DNA of 21,599 nt. Source: an uncultured Methanobrevibacter sp. GTDB taxonomy: Archaea; Methanobacteriota; Methanobacteria; Methanobacteriales; Methanobacteriaceae. Numbering within the stretch: the first letter of the stretch is position 1; the number at the start of each line of letters is the position of its first letter. The translations under genes were made by a program, and so were the position numbers. Shown here piece after piece: positions 7,697 through 15,964 of the stretch. The stretch lies in assembly GCF_900316895.1 (NCBI RefSeq), contig NZ_ONER01000018.1, forward strand, positions 1 through 21,599, written 5' to 3'. The notes beneath the pieces were generated by a model, which did no database searches, was not told the origin of the DNA, and worked only from the letters and a program-made list of their open reading frames with translations.

Positions 7697-8515
7697 TTAA
7701 GGCAGAATTCCCAGCATTTTCAATGCCATATACAATACCAATACTGAAAATATAATCTTCAACTTTTTTTGAGGCACCCTATGTGCATACTTTGCACCTA
7801 AAGATGCCATTGGAACTGAAAAACAGGCAATCAATGCAAAGTTAATCAGACTCACATAACCAATTGAATATGGAAACGTGCTGACTCCCCAACCCGAAAC
7901 CATATAGGACAGAAATCCTCCAATAGCGGTTAAACTAATGAAGATGGATGATGTTGCTATAGCCTCTATCATTGAAAATCCTAAAAGTGCTGTCAGAATA
8001 GCTATTAAAAAGATTCCTCCGCCAACACCCAAAAGCCCTGAGGAAAATCCCACCAGAAGACCAATGATTCCGGCTGTAATCCAATTAAATGGTATTTTGG
8101 CATCTTCCTTTTCCTTGTTGATGTTGACAATATTGTTGACAGTTATGAACAACAACAGAAGACCAAAGATTATTTCCAATACTCTTGACGGAAGCATTGA
8201 AGCGGAAAAACCACCTAATGCCCCACCTATTATTCCAAAAATTCCCAAACGGATTCCTGGTTTGATAATATTATCCATTGTTCTGGTGTGCCTATAAGCT
8301 CCGCTCAGTGAGGTCGGAATGATAATGGCCAAGCTGGTACCAAATGAAATCAATATGGCCAAATCAGGTTCAACGCCAATGTATTTCAGCAAAAAATATT
8401 GCAGAGGCACAATTAGAAATCCTCCGCCTATCCCCAAAAGTCCTGATGCAAAACCTGCACAGATACCGATTAGGATTAATCCTATGAAATATTCAATTGG
8501 AAACATAAACATCAT
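7697..8515 (-). CDS. TauE/SafE-family membrane permease
   Basis: The 272-residue integral membrane protein has about eight hydrophobic helices and the internal duplication typical of the family. The signature SGLLGIGGGFLIVP occurs at residues 24-37 and again as SGLLGVGGGIFLI near 174-186. Family members are associated with export of sulfite or other organosulfur anions; the substrate here is unknown. The start codon is taken as the first of two tandem ATGs at 8515. There is no Shine-Dalgarno site, and a TATA-like AATTTAATATT lies about 22 bases upstream, suggesting a leaderless messenger. The divergent gene starts only 32 bases away. Confidence 0.92.
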   Translation of the reverse strand: MMFMFPIEYFIGLILIGICAGFASGLLGIGGGFLIVPLQYFLLKYIGVEPDLAILISFGTSLAIIIPTSLSGAYRHTRTMDNIIKPGIRLGIFGIIGGALGGFSASMLPSRVLEIIFGLLLLFITVNNIVNINKEKEDAKIPFNWITAGIIGLLVGFSSGLLGVGGGIFLIAILTALLGFSMIEAIATSSIFISLTAIGGFLSYMVSGWGVSTFPYSIGYVSLINFALIACFSVPMASLGAKYAHRVPQKKLKIIFSVLVLYMALKMLGILP

Positions 8516-8547
8516 TTATTTAAAGTATTAATATTAAATTATTGTTA
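8515..8547. promoter_or_regulatory. Compact face-to-face promoter for two leaderless genes
   Basis: The ATG of the TauE gene (minus, 8515) and the ATG at 8548 (plus) are separated by 32 bases with no ribosome binding site on either side. A plus-strand TATA-like TTTATTTAAA (8515-8524) lies about 28 bases before the plus ATG. A minus-strand TAATTTAATAT (8531-8541) lies about 22 bases before the minus ATG. Each polymerase complex would thus cover the other gene's start. Confidence 0.5.
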
Positions 8548-9627
8548 ATGAAACTTAATAAAACTATCATAGTTGGATTAATACTTATAGTATTTGCAGG
8601 AGTCATCTTTATAACTGATGTTTTCAATCCGGTTATAAGGCCTGTTACATATCAGTTTTTAATGGGATCATCAAAAGGTAAAGACATAATATTCTTTGGT
8701 CTTTTAGGCTTGCTCTTAATATTGTCACAAGTAATTGAAAAAGACATTGATACAACAAAGTATCTGAAAATTTCAATCGTTTTAGGCACAGTTTTATTAA
8801 GTTTAGGCATTCTTTTAGAGGTTATTTTCAGAATGCAAATGGGCATTGGAATCAACACCGTTTTTTGCTCTATGACTAACGGCATGAGTTCCACAAGCAT
8901 ATTGCACACTCACCTCCTAAAGTCCATTTTAGGAGCACTTCTGACTCAAATTATGGGAGCATTTATTCAAAGTGGAATCAACACAGGCGTTGGCCTATAT
9001 CAATATGTTCCAAGTTTCTCATTTTTAGTTGTTTTGCTGATACCAGTATTGTTTGCAAGCATCGTACTGTCCATGCAGAAACGCCCATGGTTTACAAACT
9101 TCCTATTGGCATTCTTTTCAAGCTGCCTGTTTATCGGAATTATAGACGGAGGAATGTTTGCAACCCCTTCATATGTTGGAATCCTGGGATTATTCCTCGT
9201 TTATAGAAACGGTTTTTACCTAAACTATATTGTCGGAAAAGTTTTAAGGGATGAAAAGTTGCTTGAAGAAAATGAATTGATCCAGCCAGTCTATAGAAAT
9301 CGTGGATTTTCCGAAATCAGATACATATTCAATCGTTTTGGAATTTACTTTTTTGTAGTATTAGTAATATTTTTAAGATTCACAGTAGCATTTGCAGGTG
9401 CCGAACCAGACTGTTATACAGTGGATATCGTAAATCCGAGTGGAGACATAGATTTGGGAAACATCACTGCAAAAGTCATTGACAATGTCACTTCACCAAA
9501 CAAAATCACATGTCACATTGACCCAAGCTATAACGAAATGGAACTGATAAATGATTTGAAGGTGCCTCTGAACAATTCGTGCGAATATTATACAGTTACA
9601 TGGAATGCATACTCTTATCTAGAGTGA
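8548..9627 (+). CDS. Polytopic membrane protein with extracytoplasmic C-terminal domain, unknown family
   Basis: I take the ATG at 8548 as the start; an in-frame TTG at 8542 is less likely. The 359-residue product has about eight hydrophobic helices and then a charged cytosolic loop (VLRDEKLLEENEL). A last helix ends FLRFTVAFAGAEPD, and an approximately 80-residue tail rich in Asn, Asp, Ser and Thr with three cysteines follows, probably outside the membrane. A conserved-looking polar stretch NGMSSTSILHTHLLK sits between helices. No transporter family is recognised. It is followed directly by an EamA exporter gene (1-base gap), and the two are probably cotranscribed. Confidence 0.8.
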   Translation: MKLNKTIIVGLILIVFAGVIFITDVFNPVIRPVTYQFLMGSSKGKDIIFFGLLGLLLILSQVIEKDIDTTKYLKISIVLGTVLLSLGILLEVIFRMQMGIGINTVFCSMTNGMSSTSILHTHLLKSILGALLTQIMGAFIQSGINTGVGLYQYVPSFSFLVVLLIPVLFASIVLSMQKRPWFTNFLLAFFSSCLFIGIIDGGMFATPSYVGILGLFLVYRNGFYLNYIVGKVLRDEKLLEENELIQPVYRNRGFSEIRYIFNRFGIYFFVVLVIFLRFTVAFAGAEPDCYTVDIVNPSGDIDLGNITAKVIDNVTSPNKITCHIDPSYNEMELINDLKVPLNNSCEYYTVTWNAYSYLE

Positions 9628-9628
9628 G

Positions 9629-10522
9629 ATGATGAAAAGAATCTATTTAATTTTACCAATCCTTGCCGGAATGATGTTTGGATCAAGCGGAATATTTGTA
9701 AGGACACTGACTCAAAACGGAATCGACCCTACAACATTGCTCTTTTTGAGGTTTTCAATAGCAATAATCCCCCTATTAATAGCAATTCTGGCAACCGATA
9801 AAAATCTCTTTAAGATTAATTTGAAGGATATTCCCCTGTTTCTTGTATGTTCCTTATGCATTATCGGACTTAATTTGTGCTACAATCATTCCATGAACAC
9901 CGTTCCGCTTTCACTGGCGGCTGTCCTATTGTCAATTGCTCCAATTTATGTGTTAATAATTGCATATTTCATGTTTGGAGAGAATATTACATCAAAAAAA
10001 TTGATATGTATGATTCTGGCAATTTCAGGATGCATAATGATGACAGGAGTTCTTGAAATTAATTTCGAAAACATACCACTACTTGGAATTCTTTCAGGCA
10101 TTGGTGCGGGACTGTTCTGGGCAGTCTATCTGATGGCCTCCAAAAAGTCCATTGAAAACGGAAAGCACACTTTTACAATATTGTTCTACTCAATAATATT
10201 CATCTCAATAGCTTTAATCCCATTCAGTGATTTCAGCGAAATCTCAAACTTCATCTCCATCAACCCTATGCTAACAGTCATATTTTTAATTCTGCACTCA
10301 ACATTTTCATTTGCACTTCCATACATACTATCCACAATTAGCCTGAATTATATGGATTCAGGAACATCCTCAATATTTTTATCAGGAGCAGAACCTTTTG
10401 CAGCACTAATCTTCGGACTTTTGATATATTCAGAAGTTCCAACTCCCCTAATGTTTTGCGGATTCATATTAACCATTATTGCAATGATGATGCTGAGCAA
10501 AACCGACAGCAAAACATCATGA
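9629..10522 (+). CDS. EamA-domain DMT-superfamily transporter
   Basis: This 297-residue inner-membrane protein has ten hydrophobic helices in two homologous halves of five, the two EamA domains of the drug/metabolite transporter superfamily. The first helix reads AGMMFGSSGIFVRTL, the usual EamA opening, and the second half begins SGIGAGLFWAVYLMASK. Such proteins export metabolites or amino acids; the substrate cannot be told. There are two tandem ATGs, at 9629 and 9632; GAGTGAG lies immediately upstream and its spacing favours the second. It is coupled to the preceding gene by a one-base gap. Confidence 0.92.
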   Translation: MMKRIYLILPILAGMMFGSSGIFVRTLTQNGIDPTTLLFLRFSIAIIPLLIAILATDKNLFKINLKDIPLFLVCSLCIIGLNLCYNHSMNTVPLSLAAVLLSIAPIYVLIIAYFMFGENITSKKLICMILAISGCIMMTGVLEINFENIPLLGILSGIGAGLFWAVYLMASKKSIENGKHTFTILFYSIIFISIALIPFSDFSEISNFISINPMLTVIFLILHSTFSFALPYILSTISLNYMDSGTSSIFLSGAEPFAALIFGLLIYSEVPTPLMFCGFILTIIAMMMLSKTDSKTS

Positions 10523-10639
10523 TAGAGAGAGGTGCATTTCAACTGTAAATGCTTCAAATTAAAAAATACGCTAAAATAATGCTATTTAAGCAAATTAAAT
10601 AATTTTAAATCCTAAAAAATAAAACCATTATTACTAATC

Positions 10640-10858
10640 ATGATAAATCGAAAATGTGTAAAAAATATGGACTTACTCGGAAACAATTCTCATACAGTAA
10701 TTAAAAAATATTCTGTTAAATCAGATAAAACATTTGAAACAATCAGTGAAACTGAAACACAAAATGATAAATTAGAATTTATGAAATTAAAAGATAAATA
10801 TAATTTAATTTCACTAAAGAAGAATTTTCAAAAAACTCGATTTTTTATCAAAAATTAA
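10640..10858 (+). CDS. Doubtful small hypothetical protein
   Basis: A 72-codon frame codes for a basic, polar sequence rich in Lys, Asn, Ser and Thr with no signal peptide, membrane helix or recognisable motif. No ribosome binding site precedes its ATG, although other genes here also lack one. The base composition is close to that of the surrounding intergenic DNA, which favours a chance frame or a decayed gene remnant. It is kept only because 72 sense codons in such AT-rich DNA are slightly unusual. Confidence 0.25.
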   Translation: MINRKCVKNMDLLGNNSHTVIKKYSVKSDKTFETISETETQNDKLEFMKLKDKYNLISLKKNFQKTRFFIKN

Positions 10859-10937
10859 TCAGTCTTGGAAAAAAATTTCATTCAAGAAAATAATTAAAAT
10901 CAGGCCAAATCACAAAAAAAGCCTAAAATTACAAAAA

Positions 10938-10948
10938 TTTATTATATT
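10938..10948 (+). promoter_or_regulatory. TATA box of the glycosyltransferase gene
   Basis: TTTATTATATT is centred 25 bases before the ATG at 10968, the archaeal TATA-to-start distance. No Shine-Dalgarno site lies between them, so transcription should start at or next to the start codon (leaderless messenger). Confidence 0.55.
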
Positions 10949-10967
10949 CAAAAATAAATTTAAACAT

Positions 10968-12866
10968 ATGATTTTCAGCATTATCATACCTACCTATAAT
11001 GAAGAGGAATACCTTCCAATTCTTTTGGAGAGCATTAAGGAGCAAGACTTTAATGATTATGAGGTCATTGTAGCCGATGCCAATTCCTCTGATAAAACAA
11101 GGGAAATTGCAAAAGATTACGGATGCACCGTTGTTGATGGAGGCCTTCCGGCAGTGGGCAGAAACAATGGCGCCAAAGTTGCCACAGGAGAGATTTTATT
11201 ATTCCTGGATTCCGATTTGCAACTCACAGAAGATTATTTGAGAAATGTGCTATATGAGTTCAGAATGGAAAAGCTTGGAATAGCCATTAGCCAAATGAAA
11301 CCGATGTCCAACAAGGTTACGGACAAACTATTCCACGATTTTGCAAATTACTTTATGATAGGTGTTGAAAAAATTAAGCCACATGGTGCAGGATGTTATG
11401 GGATAATCGCCAAAAAATACCTGCATGATGAATGTGGGGGCTTTGATGAGTCCCTAACCTTTGGTGAGGATACAGATTATATTGAAAGATTGGCCAAAAA
11501 AGAACGATTTAGAGTGCTTAGGAATGCTAAAATTGGCGTTTCAACCAGAAGACTTGAAGAAGAAGGAATCACCACATTAATTCAGCAATACGGAAAAAGT
11601 ACCATCAATGACTTTTTAGGAAAAAGAACAGATGCCAGTGAACTGAACTATAATTTTGGCCATGGAAAAGAAAAGATAACAACAACCGAACTATCCCAAT
11701 TTGAAAAAGGTGCTGAAAGAATAAATGGAATCAAGGAAACCTATGATGACTCCTTGGGCAAAATACAAAATGTTCGATCAGGGATAAAATCCATGCATCG
11801 CAGAAGGAAAAGAAAAGTTGTTTTTTACTGTGTTTGCGGTGAAGGAATGGGGCACGCTATTAGAAGCAGCGTAATTGTTGATCGAATCAAGGACAAATAT
11901 GACGTTTACCTCTTCTCAAGCGACAGGGCATACGACTACTTAAATTCAAAATTCGACAATGTTTATGAAATAGGTGGATTCAATACCGTCTACATTAACA
12001 ATAAGGTAAATGACCTGAAAACATTTGCAGACGCCCTGAGAAGAAATCCAACAAATATAAGGGTAGGATATGAAAATCTATATAAGAAAGCAAGGCAGTT
12101 AAGACCCGATGTAATCGTGACTGATTTTGAAATATATGCCACAATGGTTGCAAAAATAAGGGGAATCCCATTGATCAGCCTTGATAATATCCATATGATT
12201 ACACAAACAAAAATTGACTATCCCAAAAACCATCTGGCAGAAATGCTTAAGGCAAAAAGCGTAATCAAAACATACGTGATTAAGCCAAAAGTGCATATTC
12301 TTACCAGCTTTTTCTATCCAAGAATAAAGCCTAGAAAGAATGCAGTCCTTTATCCGCCAATCATACGTGAAGATATTCTTAAATTAGAGCCGAAAGAAGG
12401 AAATCATATCATTGTTTATCAAACCAGTAAGGAAAGTGTCAAGCTTGTCAGCAAACTAAAAGCTCTAAAAGACGAACAGTTCATCGTTTACGGATTCAAT
12501 AAAAATGAGATTGATGACAATTTAACATATAAAGAATTCAATGAAGATGAATTTTACGATGATCTTGCATCATCCAAAGCCGTGATTTGCAATGGAGGAT
12601 TCACATTCATTTCAGAAGCGATACATCTTAGAAAGCCTATCTACTCAGTTCCGGCTATCGGAAACTTTGAACAAACATTAAACGGATTTTATGTTCAAAA
12701 ATTAGGTTATGGAGAGTATCATGAAAATCTAAATGCTCAAAAAGTATATAACTTCTTAAAAAGACTTCCAAAATATCAAAAAAGGCTTGAAAAAGTTAAA
12801 AAGACAAATAATGATGGAGTAGTCCGTGAATTAATTTATAGAATTGAAAAATACTCAAAAGGATAA
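10968..12866 (+). CDS. Two-domain glycosyltransferase: GT2 fused to an MJ1255/MurG-like domain
   Basis: The 632-residue protein contains two complete glycosyltransferase modules. Residues 1-230 are a GT-A family 2 enzyme: IIIPTYNEEEYL opening, Asp36, the metal-binding DSD at 81-83, and the catalytic GED at 166-168. A linker (about 230-280), probably helical, ends in a basic patch HRRRKRK. Residues 283-632 are a GT-B enzyme. They open with CGEGMGHAIRS (290-300), as in the MJ1255 family, and end with CNGGFTFISEAIHLRKPIYSVP (541-562), the MurG/GT28-type nucleotide-sugar site. No membrane helix is seen. It should add one or two sugars to a surface glycan, lipid or pseudomurein precursor. The substrate is unknown. 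Neighbouring genes converge and give no operon context. Confidence 0.9.
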   Translation: MIFSIIIPTYNEEEYLPILLESIKEQDFNDYEVIVADANSSDKTREIAKDYGCTVVDGGLPAVGRNNGAKVATGEILLFLDSDLQLTEDYLRNVLYEFRMEKLGIAISQMKPMSNKVTDKLFHDFANYFMIGVEKIKPHGAGCYGIIAKKYLHDECGGFDESLTFGEDTDYIERLAKKERFRVLRNAKIGVSTRRLEEEGITTLIQQYGKSTINDFLGKRTDASELNYNFGHGKEKITTTELSQFEKGAERINGIKETYDDSLGKIQNVRSGIKSMHRRRKRKVVFYCVCGEGMGHAIRSSVIVDRIKDKYDVYLFSSDRAYDYLNSKFDNVYEIGGFNTVYINNKVNDLKTFADALRRNPTNIRVGYENLYKKARQLRPDVIVTDFEIYATMVAKIRGIPLISLDNIHMITQTKIDYPKNHLAEMLKAKSVIKTYVIKPKVHILTSFFYPRIKPRKNAVLYPPIIREDILKLEPKEGNHIIVYQTSKESVKLVSKLKALKDEQFIVYGFNKNEIDDNLTYKEFNEDEFYDDLASSKAVICNGGFTFISEAIHLRKPIYSVPAIGNFEQTLNGFYVQKLGYGEYHENLNAQKVYNFLKRLPKYQKRLEKVKKTNNDGVVRELIYRIEKYSKG

Positions 12867-12890
12867 TTCGCCTGAAAAAAAGGAATATGA

Positions 12891-13367
12891 TTAAAGAGTG
12901 CAGACATCTTTAATCTTAATGGATTGTGAAACTTCTTTTAAGAGATTCAAATCATTGCCTGTCAGAATAATGTCAACATCACCCTGATTAGACACGTATT
13001 TATATATAGTTTCATTTTTAAAATCGGATGAGTAAATCTGCTGTGAACTTGAATTTGAAATGCTGAAAGAATTATCTCCTATCAAAGATTCTGTTAATCC
13101 TTTGTTAATTATAATTCCTGAAAGGTTTGCAGAATAGTTTCCGTTATTCTGGTAAAATTTCATTCCGTCAGCCTCATTTTTAATTGTGAAATTTGAGCCT
13201 TCGGGAGTATCGATTTCAAAAAGCTTAAAATTCTGTGATTTTAAAGAAATATCAGATGAATCTTCAGTTACCGCAGTGCCTGAGTGGTTTGTGAAAATCA
13301 GATATCCTCCCACAACAATGAGAATGACTGCAATAGCAATTAAAATCAATGACAATTTTTTATCCAT
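12891..13367 (-). CDS. Small membrane-anchored surface protein, unknown function
   Basis: The 158-residue product has an N-terminal hydrophobic helix (about 6-26) after MDKK, then a Ser/Asn/Thr-rich outer domain of predicted beta character. It resembles the short signal-anchored proteins common in Methanobrevibacter, but no named family is recognised. CAGGAG (13375-13380) lies seven bases before the ATG. It converges with the glycosyltransferase gene (24-base gap) and follows the TFB gene on the same strand by 66 bases. Confidence 0.75.
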   Translation of the reverse strand: MDKKLSLILIAIAVILIVVGGYLIFTNHSGTAVTEDSSDISLKSQNFKLFEIDTPEGSNFTIKNEADGMKFYQNNGNYSANLSGIIINKGLTESLIGDNSFSISNSSSQQIYSSDFKNETIYKYVSNQGDVDIILTGNDLNLLKEVSQSIKIKDVCTL

Positions 13368-13433
13368 TGTAAAACTCCTGAAAAAAAGTAAAAAAGTGAT
13401 TAATAAAGTAAGTACTTCATTAATCTAGGCTAA

Positions 13434-14404
<971 letters not shown>

Positions 14405-14420
<16 letters not shown>

Positions 14421-14692
14421 GGTTTCATCCTCCTTCTTCTAGGTTTTTTGGATTTTGGTTTTGATACAAATAGTTTTTCACCACAATTTTTTTCTATTCG
14501 ATCCCTATTCGCTGATTTGAATAAACGAATAGAGACATATGGTTCTTTTGTAGGTCCAAAAACATAACTAACCTTACCAATCTTGTTTTTACTGCTGTCG
14601 AAAACAATTCCACCTGGTGAAGGTGTTTTAGTGGACCTCGCTATTAATTTTCCAGAGTTTGCTATATGCAAACTTTTTCCTAAAACTTTCAT
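14405..14692 (-). CDS. gar1: H/ACA ribonucleoprotein subunit Gar1
   Basis: The 95-residue protein is of archaeal Gar1 length. A small beta-barrel core (SPGGIVFDSSKNKIGKVSYVFGPTKEPYVSI) is followed by a very basic tail rich in Arg and Lys. Gar1 binds Cbf5 in H/ACA particles that guide pseudouridylation of rRNA. The ATG has no Shine-Dalgarno site; several TATA-like boxes lie 30-80 bases upstream. Its last codons read CAC AAA AAG TAA and contain the tfb ribosome binding site, so gar1 and tfb form one transcript with overlapping frames. Confidence 0.93.
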
Positions 14693-14719
14693 AAAATCAA
14701 ACTTAAAATCAAATCTGTA

Positions 14720-14780
14720 TCATTTATATAATTAGAAATAGGTTATATATAAACTTATCGATATATTTATATATAAATAT
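14720..14780 (-). promoter_or_regulatory. Cluster of TATA-like boxes before gar1-tfb
   Basis: Reading toward gar1 there are three TATA-like elements. The farthest is inside a perfect 18-bp palindrome (14763-14780), the next is GTTTATATATAA (14743-14754), and the nearest is TAATTATATAAA (14722-14733), about 35 bases from the start codon. The nearest fits a very short leader. The others may be alternative promoters or part of the preceding gene's termination region. Confidence 0.45.
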
Positions 14781-14802
14781 TGATTTCTATTTAAATGTTT
14801 TT

Positions 14803-15540
14803 CTATTTGAGTCCAACTATTTCGGCTAAAGTTTTTCCACTTTCAATATCACTGATAATATTGGATTCCTTGACTTTGACTTCAAGTGTTGCAAGCATTG
14901 TTTTTGCAAACAGTTCCTTAGGAATGACTACAATGCCGCTTTCATCGCCAATGAAAAAATCACCAGGATTGATAGTGGTGCCTTCAACCTCAATGCTTTC
15001 ATTTAAAGTACCCAAACCTAAGGCAGATCCTGCATTTGGACAAAAATTAGAAGCGAAAACAGGATAATCCATATATAAAAGAGCATCCAAATCTCTTGCA
15101 GAACCATAAATGACTGTTGCCTTGATACCATTATCACGGGCACAGGTTGATGCCAACTCACCCCAAATAGCCTTGTCCTCAGAGTCAACTTTGAAAAAGA
15201 GGATATCCCCTTCACCGGCACTGTCTATTGCAAGGGCAGATGTTCCCCAATCATCAGAGGCAGTTTCTGCAGTAAATATTGATCCGAAAACTTTTTGATT
15301 GTTGATTGGTTTGATATTTTGAATTGTGCCGGACCTTTTTGATATTCCATTATATGCATCGGAAACCTGGCAGGCAGAAACATTTTCAAGCAAGGACATT
15401 AAATTAATGTATTCAGAATAATTCTTACCATTATAGGTCAAATCATCAATTGAAACACCATCTAAATCAATTTCACTAACATCAACACGTTTTTTTAAAT
15501 TCTTATTTTTACCTAATAAATCTTTTGGAGTTACTGACAT
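14803..15540 (-). CDS. RraA-like family protein
   Basis: The 245-residue soluble protein has an N-terminal extension of about 50 residues and then an RraA/aldolase-like alpha-beta core. Conserved points are QVSDAYNG (58-65), SALAID (101-106), GELAST (127-132), ARD (148-150) and GDESGIVVIP (198-207). Relatives include the E. coli RNase E inhibitor RraA, class II hydroxy-oxoglutarate aldolases and the RraA half of archaeal hexulose-phosphate synthase fusions. The metal motif expected in the aldolases (Arg-Asp-x2-Glu/Asp) is not matched exactly after Arg149-Asp150, so aldolase activity is doubtful. GGTGA (15547-15551) supports the ATG. A TATA-like box lies at 15596-15606. The true function in this organism is unknown. 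Confidence 0.85.
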   Translation of the reverse strand: MSVTPKDLLGKNKNLKKRVDVSEIDLDGVSIDDLTYNGKNYSEYINLMSLLENVSACQVSDAYNGISKRSGTIQNIKPINNQKVFGSIFTAETASDDWGTSALAIDSAGEGDILFFKVDSEDKAIWGELASTCARDNGIKATVIYGSARDLDALLYMDYPVFASNFCPNAGSALGLGTLNESIEVEGTTINPGDFFIGDESGIVVIPKELFAKTMLATLEVKVKESNIISDIESGKTLAEIVGLK

Positions 15541-15964
15541 GAATTCACCACTTATACTATAATTTATGCAACATGATTAAAATACATTTCATAGATTATA
15601 TATATTAGTTTAATCTAAATATTAATTGTAGTATTGTAATAATACTTATCATTTATATGCTCATAGAGTTTACATACATTATTCATTATTATTAATTATT
15701 ATTAATTTATCAAAAAGGGAGAAAATTTAGTATTAGGGAAAATAAAAAGTTAAGATGAAGTTATAAAACCAAATAACCAAATTAATTAAGAAATAAAAAG
15801 TAATACCCCATAGTAAATTTCTCAAAAATGTATCAACTCTTTTTTAGTGTATAAAAGGTCGAAAGACAAGATTATCGTGTAATTTATGCAAGTTTCACCT
15901 AAAAATAATTTAATTTTTAGCAATTACATAAATTATCCCGATTAAAAGCTTAGGAGGCTTAAAT
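15541..15964. promoter_or_regulatory. Divergent regulatory region between the RraA-like gene and dnaG
   Basis: This 424-base gap carries no gene. It holds the RraA-like promoter (TATA-like TTATATATATT 15596-15606 on the minus side). A featureless A/T-rich middle follows, including ATTATTATTAATTATTATTA-type simple sequence near 15680-15710. The dnaG promoter (TGTATAAAAGG, 15848-15858) and the structured dnaG leader complete it. The dodecamer TAATTTATGCAA occurs at 15560-15571 and again at 15880-15891, at or near the predicted start site of each gene, with a third inverted near-copy at 15924-15935. Confidence 0.6.
15880..15935 (+). promoter_or_regulatory. Two-tier hairpin at the 5' end of the dnaG messenger
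   Basis: The outer stem pairs 15880-15891 with 15924-15935 (11 of 12 pairs, one C-A mismatch). The inner stem pairs CTAAAAAT (15899-15906) with ATTTTTAG (15913-15920) around a six-base loop, a perfect 8 bp. A TATA box at 15849-15858 would place the transcript start at about 15879, so the RNA would begin with this hairpin. AGGAGG (15951-15956) follows 15 bases after the hairpin. Confidence 0.6.

Larger units (their letters stand above)
10523..10967. other. AT-rich 445-base stretch without a secure gene
   Basis: Downstream of the EamA gene lies a 6-bp inverted repeat GCATTT / AAATGC (10534-10552). One weak short reading frame (10640-10858) follows, and then more than 100 bases of nearly pure A/T leading into the promoter of the glycosyltransferase gene. 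No tRNA, repeat array or strong structured RNA is visible. Confidence 0.6.

Noticed and set aside
14762..14780. Perfect AT palindrome as a recombination or origin site
   Set aside because: A perfect 18-bp palindrome of only A and T is easily produced by a TATA box in AT-rich DNA and nothing else nearby supports an origin or attachment site.
15660..15720. ATTATTATTAATTATT-like simple repeats near dnaG as a replication origin
   Set aside because: No origin-recognition-box pattern or Cdc6/Orc1 gene is seen; the stretch looks like ordinary low-complexity intergenic DNA.
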